Under the pieces are notes generated by a model. It made no database searches and was not told where the DNA came from. It worked only from the letters and a program-made list of their open reading frames with translations. A DNA stretch of 64,000 nucleotides from positions 41,495-105,494 of the forward strand of contig JAFYQH010000006.1 in assembly GCA_017547205.1 (NCBI GenBank), written 5' to 3'. Both the position numbers and the translations under genes were made by a program. The stretch comes from Bacteroidaceae bacterium (GTDB lineage Bacteria > Bacteroidota > Bacteroidia > Bacteroidales > Bacteroidaceae). Positions 28,816 through 39,194 of this stretch are shown here, piece after piece. Position 1 is the stretch's first letter. Each line of letters opens with the position of its first letter.

Positions 28816-31800
28816 ATGATAAAAATAAAGCATTTATTATTGCTCGTGCTTTTCTCCAGTTTTTGCAGTCTGGTTTCAGCACAAAAAAGCGCGAGAATTT
28901 CCGGTACAGTCAGCAGTGATGCCGAAGGTCCACTGATCATGGTGAACATTACCGAGCGTGACAAGAGCAACCGTATCATCGAGGCTTGTGCAACGGACTT
29001 TGAGGGTAACTTCTCAATGGTTGTAAAGAATACAAGCAACGTACTTGAGATCTCTTATATCGGTTACAAGACACAGCGCATCGAAATCGGTGACCGTACG
29101 GTCTTCAATATAAAGATGGTTGAGGACAATGTGCTTACCGAGGTAGAGATTGTTGCCAAGCAGGTGACACGCTCCAACGGTCTTGACATTCTAGAACGAG
29201 AGATGACACATGCAACACAGAAGATAAGCATGGATGAGATGGAGGGTCTTTCCTTCGCTTCTGTCGATGAGGCACTCCAGGGACAGATTGCCGGTCTTGA
29301 CATTGTCTTCAATTCAGGTAATGTCGGTTCCGGTACACAGATGCGTCTGCGCGGTAACTCAATGCTCGAGGGTGATGCAACGCCTCTAATTGTTGTCGAT
29401 GAGAATATCTTCGAGGTTGATGCCAGTTCGTTCAATTTCGAGGATGCAACTAACGAGAACTTTGCCGAGTTGCTTATGGTGAACACCGAGGATATTGCGG
29501 AAATAGAGGTTCTCAAGGATGCTGCCTCATGCGCAGCCTGGGGTTCAAGAGGTGCGAACGGTGTCATCAAGATTAAGACAAAACGTGGTAAGCGTGGTCC
29601 CACCCGTGTGAACTTTACTTACAAGTTCAAGGATAAATGGATGCCTGAGGGAAGGAAACTGCTTAACGGAGATGATTATACAATGCTTATCAAGCAGGCA
29701 CTTTTCAACCAGAATCATGTAGGTGTCGATGTACCCGAGCTCAATTATGACAAGACTTTCTCGGAGTACGAGAACTACAACAACAATACCGATTGGGTTG
29801 ATGCAGTTTCAAAGCATGGATACAGGAATGACTACAACCTCAATATAAATGGTGGTGGCGAGAAGGCTACATTCCGTATTTCAGGCGGTTATTCAAATGA
29901 GACCGGACAGGTGATTGGCCAGTATCTGCAGAGTTTTACTTCACGTCTTGCACTCGACTACTTCGTGTCACAGCGTATCAAGGTAATCGCTGACTTCGCA
30001 TTCTCATATACAAAGCAGAGAAGAAATGACGGCAATATTCTTGGTGATGCGCAGCTTATGATGCCTAATATGAGCATCTACAAACAGGATGCTGATGGCA
30101 ACAATACAGACGAGTATTACAATATGCTCAACTATGACAACAAGAACGTATTCGAGAGTGCGGTCTATGGAAGAAAGAATCCTGTTGCTGTGGCAAATCT
30201 GGCAGAGTATCATACTGAGAACTATAGCATTACTCCCCAGATTACAATGGAGTACAATCTGTTGGGTCTTGAGGATAATGAGACACAGTTGAGATACCGC
30301 GGTATGGTATATCTTGGTGCTTCAACATCATCAGGTAACAGATATACACCAGCTGCGCTTTCAATGTCGGACTGGACATCTACCGACAAGAACATGTCCG
30401 CATCGCAGGAGAGCAAGAGCTTGAATTTCACTACACGTCATCAGTTGATCTTTACTCCTTATCTTGGAAACAAGGATCATTATCTTACAATGAATGCCCA
30501 GTTCGAGATGAATACCGGTAGCGGTAACTCACAGAACTCTACGGCGGTTGGTCTCCCAACCGGTGGTATTCACAGTCCAACTGTAGGCTCAAAACTCAAT
30601 TCTGCAAGTACAGGCAAATGGGAGAGTCGCGGAATCAGTTTCCTTTACGATGCGCACTACTCATATAAGTCAAAATATATGCTTCGTTTCTCGTTGAGAG
30701 CCGAGGGTAATACGGCTATGGGTGACGACCAGAAGTGGGGTTTCTTCCCTGCAGTGTCAGGCCGTTGGAACGTAATTGATGAAAAATGGATGGGATGGGC
30801 CAAGGAGTTCATGCCGATGCTGTCACTGCGTGCAGGCTTCGGTATTGACGGTCACGCCCCGGGCGAGAACAAGACATTCAATAGTTATTCGGCTCTTGGT
30901 TCCAGCTACCTTGGTATGGCCGGCTTCAAGATGGACGGAATCCGTTTGACAGACCTTCGCCGTTCCGAGAAGAGGGAGTGGAACATTGGTACCGATATCG
31001 AGATTTTCAAGGGTATGGTCAAAGGAACTTTCAACTACTATAGCGGTACAACATATGACCAGTTGATTTCAGGTTACAAGATTCCTTCATCAACGGGTTA
31101 TTCATCTCTTGCCTACAAGAACTCCGGTACTGTAAGGAACTCTGGTTGGGAGGTCAACTTGAGTAGCGGCAACATTAAGTTGTACAAGGATCTTTCCATG
31201 ACAATGTACTTCAATATCGGTAAGAACTACAATGAGATTCTTGAACTTGAGGAGGCATATCTTGAGGAGCGTAACGGAAAGTATGAGGCTCCCGAGAATA
31301 CCAAGTATCTCCCGCGCATACAGATAGGCAACCCGAGCGGTGCCATCTACGGTTTCCGCTATAAGGGTGTTTATCGCTATAGCTACAAGAACTGGGAGAA
31401 GGCTCTTGCCGAAGAGGCTGCAGGGCGTAACGGAACCTGTCCTATTGTACGCGATGCTGACGGCAATGTTATCTATGAGGCAAACGGAAAGCCAAAGAAG
31501 ATGTCTCTCTTCTTCGACAACGAGGAGTTGACTACATATGCGAACTATGAGTTCAAAGGTGGTGATGCCATTTATGAGGATGTCAACCATGACGGTACCA
31601 TCAACCAGCTTGACATTGTTTATCTTGGAAATTCGAACCCAGTTGCACAGGGTGGTTTCGGTTTTAATTTCAGGTACAAGAAATGGGGCTTGAGGACATC
31701 GTTCACATACCGTTGGGATGTTGACGTGGTGAACAGGGCCCGTATGGATTATGAGAACATGTCATCGTTCAACAACCAGAGTATAGCCGTAAACTGGCGC

Positions 31801-32133
31801 TGGCGCAAGGAAGGTGACATTACTGAGATTCCGCGTGCCGTATATGGTGGCGGTTCTGCATATAACTACTTAGGTAGTGACCGTTTCGTGGAGGATGCTT
31901 CATACTTGCGTCTCTCTTATGTACAGTTGTCATATTCCTTCGAAAGGGAGTGGTTGAAGAAACTTGGTCTCAGCAGCCTGACATTCTATGCATCTGCAGA
32001 CAACGTATGTTTCTGGACAAAGTATTCTGGTCTTGACCCTGAGGTTTCCAGCGGTGGCGAAGGTATAGCATATGACTACTCTACAACCCCACGTCCACGT
32101 TCATATACAATTTCTGTATCTGTAGGTTTCTAA
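28816..32133 (+). CDS. SusC-like TonB-dependent outer-membrane transporter
   Basis: The 1105-residue protein has a signal peptide (SSFCSLVSAQ), a carboxypeptidase-D regulatory-like domain (residues about 25-105), a plug domain (VDEALQGQIAGLDIV, VLKDAASCAAWGSRGANGVI) and a beta-barrel ending in SYTISVSVGF with terminal Phe. It would import a ligand captured by the SusD partner, driven by TonB. It is 44 bases after the FAS1 gene and 6 bases before the susD-like start. Substrate unknown. Confidence 0.95.
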   Translation: MIKIKHLLLLVLFSSFCSLVSAQKSARISGTVSSDAEGPLIMVNITERDKSNRIIEACATDFEGNFSMVVKNTSNVLEISYIGYKTQRIEIGDRTVFNIKMVEDNVLTEVEIVAKQVTRSNGLDILEREMTHATQKISMDEMEGLSFASVDEALQGQIAGLDIVFNSGNVGSGTQMRLRGNSMLEGDATPLIVVDENIFEVDASSFNFEDATNENFAELLMVNTEDIAEIEVLKDAASCAAWGSRGANGVIKIKTKRGKRGPTRVNFTYKFKDKWMPEGRKLLNGDDYTMLIKQALFNQNHVGVDVPELNYDKTFSEYENYNNNTDWVDAVSKHGYRNDYNLNINGGGEKATFRISGGYSNETGQVIGQYLQSFTSRLALDYFVSQRIKVIADFAFSYTKQRRNDGNILGDAQLMMPNMSIYKQDADGNNTDEYYNMLNYDNKNVFESAVYGRKNPVAVANLAEYHTENYSITPQITMEYNLLGLEDNETQLRYRGMVYLGASTSSGNRYTPAALSMSDWTSTDKNMSASQESKSLNFTTRHQLIFTPYLGNKDHYLTMNAQFEMNTGSGNSQNSTAVGLPTGGIHSPTVGSKLNSASTGKWESRGISFLYDAHYSYKSKYMLRFSLRAEGNTAMGDDQKWGFFPAVSGRWNVIDEKWMGWAKEFMPMLSLRAGFGIDGHAPGENKTFNSYSALGSSYLGMAGFKMDGIRLTDLRRSEKREWNIGTDIEIFKGMVKGTFNYYSGTTYDQLISGYKIPSSTGYSSLAYKNSGTVRNSGWEVNLSSGNIKLYKDLSMTMYFNIGKNYNEILELEEAYLEERNGKYEAPENTKYLPRIQIGNPSGAIYGFRYKGVYRYSYKNWEKALAEEAAGRNGTCPIVRDADGNVIYEANGKPKKMSLFFDNEELTTYANYEFKGGDAIYEDVNHDGTINQLDIVYLGNSNPVAQGGFGFNFRYKKWGLRTSFTYRWDVDVVNRARMDYENMSSFNNQSIAVNWRWRKEGDITEIPRAVYGGGSAYNYLGSDRFVEDASYLRLSYVQLSYSFEREWLKKLGLSSLTFYASADNVCFWTKYSGLDPEVSSGGEGIAYDYSTTPRPRSYTISVSVGF

Positions 32134-32139
32134 AAGTTG

Positions 32140-33888
32140 ATGAATATGAAAAGAATAGTTAAAATATATAAGAAGTTTGTTCTGGTGGTTTCTGTTGCCA
32201 TTGCCACCATTGCGACATCGTGTACCGACTACCTGACAATCATCCCGCCGAATGTTGTGGTTCAAGAGAACTTTTGGCATACAAAGGATGAGGTCAACGG
32301 TATGCTTGCGACATCATACATAAAGCTCATAAGTACCGATGCAATCCAGAAAGCGATTGTGTGGGGTGAGTTACGTGCCGACAATATGACATATCCCGCA
32401 AACTATAACAGAGATATCAAGTATATTGTCGAGGCAAGTATCCTGGATGAAAACAGTTTCTGTAACTGGAGTATCTTCTACGAGGCAATAAACAATGCAA
32501 ACCTGGTGATAGAGTACGCTCCATTGGTACTTGACCGTGACCCTGATTTCTCAGAAGGTGACCTTCAGGTGGTTACAGGTGAGATGCTTGCAATGAGAGC
32601 ACTCTGTCATTTCTATTTGGTACGTACTTTCCGTGACATTCCTTTGGCATTGGTTCCTGCAGTCAATGACTCAGAGTTGCCCGAGTATGCTCAGGTGCAT
32701 CCGCTTGTTGCGCTTGACAGCATCATGTCCGATCTCAACCGTGCCGAGAATATGGTAATGCCTTCGGGTAACTTTACTACAAAAGCTCACAATTATGGAC
32801 GTATCACAAAGAATGCGGTTCTTGCAATGAAGGCAGACGTGAACTTGTGGCGTGCCGCTTTTGCCGCATATTATGAGGGTGAGAGTGAACTTGTACAGCC
32901 TGGTGATGTGCAGAGATACTATGACCTCTGCGTTCAGAACTGTCAGGATGTCATTGCCAATATGGACCGTAAGCTGGAGGAAGAGTGGGAGAAGCACAAC
33001 CGTCCGCAGACAAGGTATCCATACAACCTGTTACAGAATGAAGGCGAGCCCGATGACATTGAAGATACAAGAGTAAGTACCGTTTACAACCAGATTTTCG
33101 GCTTCCAGAATTCAGAGGAGTCAATTTTCGAGTTGCAGATAACAGATGATAACAGTACCAACGGTGCCAATAAGGGTATTGTGAACATGTATGGAACAGA
33201 CGGACGCTCTGGTACAGTGGTTGTTCCTTCCGGTTTCCTTAACAAGAACTATACGTCGGATGACTTGCGTGCATTCACCTACACTAATGCAAAGAACTTG
33301 ACCGGTACGGGCGGTTCTTCATCTTCAAGCTCTTCTGAGCCGCTTGATATTGTCATTGCAAAATATTCAGCAAAGGAATCACCTGCTACAAACTATAGAA
33401 AAGCTGATGAATTCGATGCCAACTGGATTATATATCGCAGAACTGATGTGCTTCTCATGATGGCCGAGGCGATGGTTGCACGTCCTTCTTCATCTACAGC
33501 AGACTTTACTGAGGCGTTCAACATTGTGAAGGCTATCAACACGCGTTCACGTATGGATACAACAAATATTGTGAAGCCACTGCAGTTGAACAGTTATTTG
33601 ACAAGAGATGCTTCTTTGGATCTTGTGATGAAGGAGCGTCTGCTTGAACTCACATATGAAGGAAAGCGCTGGTACGATCTTGTACGCAAGGCTTTGCGAG
33701 AGAAGAGTACGAATGGTATTCTTTTCGTAGCTGATAAACTTTCAAGCAACTCAAGTGTCGTCAAGACAAAGATGTCAACAATTGACGGTTTGTTCTTCCC
33801 GATATATATCAATGAGTTGCGTTACAATAAGTTGTTGAAGCAGAATCCGGCATACGAGGATGAGGATTCTTCAACAGAGATGAATTAA
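32140..33888 (+). CDS. SusD/RagB-like surface lipoprotein
   Basis: The protein is about 582 residues. The ATG at 32140 or 32146 starts a lipoprotein signal with lipobox Cys (ATIATSC). SusD features are TIIPPNVVVQENFWHTKDE near the N-terminus, MRALCHFYLVRTFRDIPL (TPR helix) and LTYEGKRWYDLVRKALR near the C-terminus. It captures ligand over the preceding SusC channel. A serine run (residues about 388-396) is an odd flexible patch. Confidence 0.93.
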   Translation: MNMKRIVKIYKKFVLVVSVAIATIATSCTDYLTIIPPNVVVQENFWHTKDEVNGMLATSYIKLISTDAIQKAIVWGELRADNMTYPANYNRDIKYIVEASILDENSFCNWSIFYEAINNANLVIEYAPLVLDRDPDFSEGDLQVVTGEMLAMRALCHFYLVRTFRDIPLALVPAVNDSELPEYAQVHPLVALDSIMSDLNRAENMVMPSGNFTTKAHNYGRITKNAVLAMKADVNLWRAAFAAYYEGESELVQPGDVQRYYDLCVQNCQDVIANMDRKLEEEWEKHNRPQTRYPYNLLQNEGEPDDIEDTRVSTVYNQIFGFQNSEESIFELQITDDNSTNGANKGIVNMYGTDGRSGTVVVPSGFLNKNYTSDDLRAFTYTNAKNLTGTGGSSSSSSSEPLDIVIAKYSAKESPATNYRKADEFDANWIIYRRTDVLLMMAEAMVARPSSSTADFTEAFNIVKAINTRSRMDTTNIVKPLQLNSYLTRDASLDLVMKERLLELTYEGKRWYDLVRKALREKSTNGILFVADKLSSNSSVVKTKMSTIDGLFFPIYINELRYNKLLKQNPAYEDEDSSTEMN

Positions 33889-33976
33889 CTTAGTGAAAGT
33901 TTTTTGAAAAGGCTTTACCCCCCCCTGATGGTGCGGATTATGGAAAGCTCAATTTATAAAGAAAAAAACATCATAT

Positions 33977-35647
33977 ATGAATACAAATTTTAAGAATAAG
34001 ATTCTAACAGGGGCAATGCTTCTTTCAGCACTGTTCATGGGAGCATCCTGCGATGACAGTATCGAAGGCTTGAAGGTAACTCCTGAAACTCCATTTGCCG
34101 ACAAGACCATGTACGAGGTCATTGTCAATGATACTGAACTTTCGGACTTTGTTGATGTCATAAATGCCTGCGGTGCAGAATGTGCCGATTCTTTGTTCAA
34201 TCATTCAAGAGTATATACCTTGTGGGCTCCTCTTAATGGCTCGTTTGACAAGGAAGCCCTTATAGCAAAGGCAGAAAATGGTGGCAGGGATGCCGTGTTC
34301 AATACTTTTGTAAAGGCACATATAGCAAACTTCCTTAAGCCTGCATCAAGAGACTTGGATGAGGATAATATGGTCCTTCTTCTTAATGAGAAGATGGCGA
34401 GGTTTGAAGGTGACTATAAATCAGGATATTCATTTGCAGGCTGTGCAATAGAGCAGTCTAATATCCGTGTAATGAATGGTATTCTGCACAAGATTGCTAA
34501 CCCTGCAGAATATAAGTACAATGCATGGGAATATCTGAATGTTGCCGAGGGTATTGATTCTGTTGCAAAATATCTCTATTCATTCAATGAATACAAATTC
34601 AATGAGGGACAGAGTGTGAAGGGTCCCATTGTTGATGGTGTACAGACATACTTGGATTCAATCTTCGATTTCAATAACAAGTGGCTGACAGTTTGGGGCG
34701 GTATCGGTAATCTCAATGCAGAGGATTCTCTCTATACAGTATATTTCCCGACAGACAATGTGTGGGAGGAGCAGCTGGCTCTTGCGGATTCCTATTTCAA
34801 ATATGACAGGACTGCAAAGACTCCTTTGAAGATGGATAGTACTTATCGCGATTCTCTTCGTAACTACTATCCAAGACTGAATGTTATCAAGTACTTGACA
34901 TACAGCCAGAAAGAGCAGAGGTTTGTTAAGAGCCCCGATTCTGTGATGCCGGCATATCGCGGTGGCAGGCGTCCACAATTCCTCAAGACGGATTTGGAAG
35001 AGTGTGTAGTCTCTACTAAGGAACTCTCTAATGGTACATTCCATATTATTAACAAGTTCCCATTCGCTCCTACCGACTTGTGGCACGATACTATTTTTGT
35101 TGAAGGTGAGAATACAAATATGCTTACCAACCAGTCAATCGGTATCATAGCTTCTATGAAGACCGCATATAAGAATCAGATCAATAAGGATTCTGCGTTC
35201 ATAGGTGCCGAGGTTTCTGGCGGAGCTTACTATCAGTTCGGAGATGAGAATACAAAGAGTGCTGTTGTGGCGGAGTATGCAATACCCAATATGCTTTCGG
35301 CTAAATATAAGCTTGCTATCATCCTTGTTCCAAGAAATATCACGAACAGTGATATAAAGGAAGATGAACTGCTTGACGTTGTGCTCCGTATAACCGTATC
35401 ACAGAATCTTAAACAGCTGATGAGGGTGAACAATGTCAAGGTTGACCCGACACGTGTCGATACAGTATTCCTTGCTGACACCAAGGGAGATGTTATTCTT
35501 GATATTCCAAACTGTGAGTACTACAATACTGGTAATAAAGATGATTACTCAACAAAAGTTGAGATTTCAACAGTGCGTGGCAGCAAACGTGATATGTCAC
35601 TGCGTCTTGACAAGATCATGTTCATACCAGTATCCGATGAAGAATAA
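33977..35647 (+). CDS. Fasciclin (FAS1) domain lipoprotein, second set
   Basis: The 556-residue protein has a lipobox Cys at about residue 25 (FMGASC). FAS1 signs are RVYTLWAPLNGSFDKEAL followed by FNTFVKAHIANFL and IRVMNGILHKIANP (about residues 40-180). A second FAS1-like unit includes YTVYFPTDNVWEE and NGTFHIINKFPF. The C-terminal part (about 400-556) resembles a beta-sandwich. It is roughly half the length of the first FAS1 protein. The 88 bases upstream contain no clear promoter, so it may be read from the first operon. Confidence 0.82.
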   Translation: MNTNFKNKILTGAMLLSALFMGASCDDSIEGLKVTPETPFADKTMYEVIVNDTELSDFVDVINACGAECADSLFNHSRVYTLWAPLNGSFDKEALIAKAENGGRDAVFNTFVKAHIANFLKPASRDLDEDNMVLLLNEKMARFEGDYKSGYSFAGCAIEQSNIRVMNGILHKIANPAEYKYNAWEYLNVAEGIDSVAKYLYSFNEYKFNEGQSVKGPIVDGVQTYLDSIFDFNNKWLTVWGGIGNLNAEDSLYTVYFPTDNVWEEQLALADSYFKYDRTAKTPLKMDSTYRDSLRNYYPRLNVIKYLTYSQKEQRFVKSPDSVMPAYRGGRRPQFLKTDLEECVVSTKELSNGTFHIINKFPFAPTDLWHDTIFVEGENTNMLTNQSIGIIASMKTAYKNQINKDSAFIGAEVSGGAYYQFGDENTKSAVVAEYAIPNMLSAKYKLAIILVPRNITNSDIKEDELLDVVLRITVSQNLKQLMRVNNVKVDPTRVDTVFLADTKGDVILDIPNCEYYNTGNKDDYSTKVEISTVRGSKRDMSLRLDKIMFIPVSDEE

Positions 35648-35655
35648 TTTATAGG

Positions 35656-38600
35656 ATGAAAAAAAGGAATTTAACTATGTATATGCGACAAATTATGCAA
35701 ATTTCGATGGCATTGATGATGTTGATGCCATCAGCAACTCACGCGTCGGTATCTGCTATGGAAAGCACTCCTGCTGCTGTTGTGACAGCACAGCAACAGG
35801 ATGGAACCGTTAAGGGTGTTGTAGTAAATGACCTCGGAGAGCCGATATTCGGTGCGCTGGTCAGTGTGGTCGGCAGTGGCAATTCAGTGACCAGCGACAT
35901 TGATGGTCAGTTCGAGTTGCAGAACGTTGACAATGGTGCGACGATTCGTGTGGTGTATGTTGGTTTCAAGGTAGATGACCAGAAATGGAACGGCAAGGAA
36001 CTCAAGTTTGTCATGAAGCAGGGGAATGTAGTTACAGGTACCGTGTACGATGCTGCGACAAACACCCCATTGTCAGGTGTGCGTGTGCAGGCTACAGGCC
36101 ACAAGAAAATCACGACTATGACAAATGCTGAAGGTAAGTTTACCTTGAATGTGCCCGATTATGTAACTCTCTTGAGCTTTTCCACACAGGGTTACCTGCT
36201 TGTACAGCGCTCTGTTGCGAATAATGATATCGTAAATGTACGTCTCTATTCTGACGACTTTGCCGATAACTATACCGACGACATTCTTTTGACAGCTGAA
36301 AGGTCTTTCGAAAGTGGAATTACAACATCCATGACTATCGATGAGGAGATTCAGAACAAGCTCGGTGCCGATGTGCGTGCAATAAACCGTTCCGGAGCAA
36401 GCGGTATAGGTACAGCCATGTTCATACGTGGTATAAATTCTATAAGTGCCAATACGCAGCCATTGTTTGTTGTAGATGGAGTTATATGGGATTTGCAGGA
36501 GGGTAACGAGACTATCCATATGGGTGCATACAACAATGTTTTGGCAGCAATTGACATCAATGATATCCGTGACGTTAAGGTCATCAAGAATGGTGCTGCA
36601 ATCTACGGAGCACGTGCTGCGAACGGAGTTGTAATCATCAATACCAAACGCGGTGAGAGTATGGCTACCAGAATTACTGCAAATATCTATGCCAATGTGA
36701 CGATGGCTCCCAATACGCCGGATGTGATGGGGGCAGAAGCTTATCGTCTTTATGCAAATGATCTTGTTGGTACAATGGATGTGAACCCGAACCGCAACAT
36801 ACCTTTCTTGCGCGAGGACAAGGATTTTGTTTATTATAACAAGTACCATAACAACACAGATTGGGCCGACCTTGTATACAAGGAGGCTTTCACACAGAAC
36901 TACCAGCTTAATGTAGAGGGTGGTGACGATGTTGCCATGTATAACTTCTCGTTCGGTTATACTGCGGGTGATGTACCTACTGAGGGTAACTCATTTGACC
37001 GTATGAATGTACGACTCAATTCAGACATTGTCCTTACTGATAATCTCAAGACAGGTATTGATATATCATATTCACGTTTTGCACGTGAATTGAATGATGA
37101 CGGTTTCCGTGAGGACCAGACAGCTTTCCCTTTGACATCAGTAGGTGTGCTTTCTGCAATCAAGTCTCCGTTCTTGAGTTCTTACCGCTATGCTACAACA
37201 GGCGAAATCAGCTCTATACTTGATGTGAGTGATGATTTTGCGTTTGATGTGGCGAGGTCTGCCGGTATCGTTCATCCTAACAACTCGTACTACAACCCGA
37301 TGACAATCCTTACAAAGGCATCGGATCCTCATAAGAATGAGTTGGAGTATACGAACATGGGTATTACAATTGCTCCTGAGCTCAAACTTGGTGACTTTAC
37401 AATTACGGAGAGGTTCAACTACTCTCTCTACCGTGTCAGCGAGAAGTATTATCTACCCTATCCGACATCAGCCGACAGCGATTACTATCATTTCTATGTT
37501 GAGTCCCTGAATGGAAAAATCGGTAACTACATATCATCTTCCTTCGGTAAGGAGGCTGCGCTTTCAAGTGACACAAGAGTGGCTTGGAGCAAGGTGCTGG
37601 GTGCACACAGTTTTGATGTGTTCGGTGGTTTCCGATATACAAACTTCAATTTTGACTCCAATTCTATTGCAGGTGCCAATTCAGGAAATGACAATTCATT
37701 TGATATAAATACCAGCCTTGACCATGTGAGCAGTGACGGTGACAAGAATGTATGGACCAATATGTCCTGGTACTTCTCCGGCAACTATTCTTACAAGACA
37801 CGATATTTCTTGCAGTTGGCTGCATCAATGGAGACTTCTTCACGTTTTGGTAAAAATGCAGACGGTGCAATCAAGCTCGGTGGTGTTGCATGGGGACTCT
37901 TCCCGTCTGTTCAAGCAGCATGGCTTGTGTCTTCTGAACCTTGGTTCAAGATAAAGCCGATCAACATGTTGAAGTTGCGTGCTGGCTACGATATCACAGG
38001 TAATGATGCTATTGACTATTTCGCCGCACGCAGCTATCTGCAGACTGTCAAGTACTATGACCAGTCTATGGGTCTCCAGCTGGGTAATGTGGAGAACGAT
38101 GGAGTTAAATGGGAAACTACAGCGCGCTTCAACGTCGGTCTTGATGCAATGTTGTTCGATAATCGCGTAGCCCTTTCATTTGACTGGTATAAGTCCAAGA
38201 CCAGCGACCTTCTTGTACAGAAACAGTACCAGTTTGTAACAGGTATGGACCGTTATTGGGCCAATGGCGGTGAATTGTCCAATACAGGTTTCGAGGCAAC
38301 AATCAACGCCAAGATTGTTGCGGCGAAGAACTTCCAGTGGGAACTTGGTGCATCTGTTGGCCATTATGAGAATGAGGTGACTGCTCTCGACGAAAGTATT
38401 GCCCCCTTATCGGTATATGGCGGTGAGGTTGCAACAATGGTTGGCCAGCCTGTTGGCGTTTTCTGGGGTTACAAGACTGACGGTGTCATCTCAACTTCCG
38501 AGGAGGCTGAGGAGCTTGGTTTGTTCCAGCGAGACGCAACAACCCACCCATTGCCTTTTGTGGCCGGTGACATCAAGTTCGTAGATGTCAATCCAGGTAA

Positions 38601-39141
38601 TGATCCCGGATGTATTGATGAAAATGACAAGACTATCATCGGTAATCCTAACCCTGATTTCTATGGTAACGTATTTACCAGACTCTCGTATAAGGGCATA
38701 AGTCTTGATGTTCTTTGCAATTATTCCGTAGGAAATGATGTATATAACTTCTATCGTCAGCAGCTCGAGAGCGGTTCGAACTTCTTTAACCAGACTGTGG
38801 CAATGGCTAACCGTTGGACAGTCGAGGGACAGAAAACCGATATCCCTGCAATTGCATATGGTGATCCGGTAGGTAATTCACGTTTCTCAGACCGTTGGAT
38901 TGAGGATGGTTCGTACTTCAGGGTTAAATCAATTAAGCTCTCATATGATGTACCTCTTAACCTTAACTGGTTGCAGGGACTTACAGTATGGTGTGCCGCT
39001 GAGAATGTGTATACATTTACAGACTATAAGGGTATGGACCCGGAATTTTCAGTAAATAACAATGTGATGTATCAGGGTGTTGATGCCGGATTGTTGCCAC
39101 AGTCACGCAGTTTCCACCTTGGTGTTAAGGTTAATCTCTAA
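35656..39141 (+). CDS. SusC-like TonB-dependent transporter with two N-terminal regulatory-like domains
   Basis: The 1161-residue protein has a signal peptide (LMPSATHA). Two carboxypeptidase-D regulatory-like domains follow in tandem (GTVKGVVVNDLGEPIFGALV and GTVYDAATNTPLSGVRVQA), where the other SusC here has one. Then come the plug (IRDVKVIKNGAAIYGARAANGV) and a barrel ending in RSFHLGVKVNL. Its stop codon shares its last A with an upstream ATG that is not the real susD start. Confidence 0.94.
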   Translation: MKKRNLTMYMRQIMQISMALMMLMPSATHASVSAMESTPAAVVTAQQQDGTVKGVVVNDLGEPIFGALVSVVGSGNSVTSDIDGQFELQNVDNGATIRVVYVGFKVDDQKWNGKELKFVMKQGNVVTGTVYDAATNTPLSGVRVQATGHKKITTMTNAEGKFTLNVPDYVTLLSFSTQGYLLVQRSVANNDIVNVRLYSDDFADNYTDDILLTAERSFESGITTSMTIDEEIQNKLGADVRAINRSGASGIGTAMFIRGINSISANTQPLFVVDGVIWDLQEGNETIHMGAYNNVLAAIDINDIRDVKVIKNGAAIYGARAANGVVIINTKRGESMATRITANIYANVTMAPNTPDVMGAEAYRLYANDLVGTMDVNPNRNIPFLREDKDFVYYNKYHNNTDWADLVYKEAFTQNYQLNVEGGDDVAMYNFSFGYTAGDVPTEGNSFDRMNVRLNSDIVLTDNLKTGIDISYSRFARELNDDGFREDQTAFPLTSVGVLSAIKSPFLSSYRYATTGEISSILDVSDDFAFDVARSAGIVHPNNSYYNPMTILTKASDPHKNELEYTNMGITIAPELKLGDFTITERFNYSLYRVSEKYYLPYPTSADSDYYHFYVESLNGKIGNYISSSFGKEAALSSDTRVAWSKVLGAHSFDVFGGFRYTNFNFDSNSIAGANSGNDNSFDINTSLDHVSSDGDKNVWTNMSWYFSGNYSYKTRYFLQLAASMETSSRFGKNADGAIKLGGVAWGLFPSVQAAWLVSSEPWFKIKPINMLKLRAGYDITGNDAIDYFAARSYLQTVKYYDQSMGLQLGNVENDGVKWETTARFNVGLDAMLFDNRVALSFDWYKSKTSDLLVQKQYQFVTGMDRYWANGGELSNTGFEATINAKIVAAKNFQWELGASVGHYENEVTALDESIAPLSVYGGEVATMVGQPVGVFWGYKTDGVISTSEEAEELGLFQRDATTHPLPFVAGDIKFVDVNPGNDPGCIDENDKTIIGNPNPDFYGNVFTRLSYKGISLDVLCNYSVGNDVYNFYRQQLESGSNFFNQTVAMANRWTVEGQKTDIPAIAYGDPVGNSRFSDRWIEDGSYFRVKSIKLSYDVPLNLNWLQGLTVWCAAENVYTFTDYKGMDPEFSVNNNVMYQGVDAGLLPQSRSFHLGVKVNL

Positions 39142-39152
39142 TGAACGAATTT

Positions 39153-39178
39153 CCTGCGGGTGCTTTTGTGCCCGCAGG
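39153..39178 (+). other. Intercistronic hairpin between susC-like and susD-like genes
   Basis: CCTGCGGG (39153-39160) and CCCGCAGG (39171-39178) form a perfect 8-bp GC-rich stem with a 10-base loop. No T run follows, so a terminator is unlikely. It may protect or process the mRNA, or tune SusD against SusC. The first set lacks it. Confidence 0.6.
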
Positions 39179-39194
39179 TAAAAACAATAAAAAA

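Noticed and set aside
36073-36849. 258-codon minus-strand frame opposite the second susC-like gene
   Set aside because: A shadow of the SusC coding strand with implausible Cys/His/Ile-rich composition; no promoter.
39141-39194. N-terminal extension of the second SusD-like protein from the ATG at 39141
   Set aside because: It would put 18 polar residues ahead of the lipoprotein signal and is read through the intercistronic hairpin.
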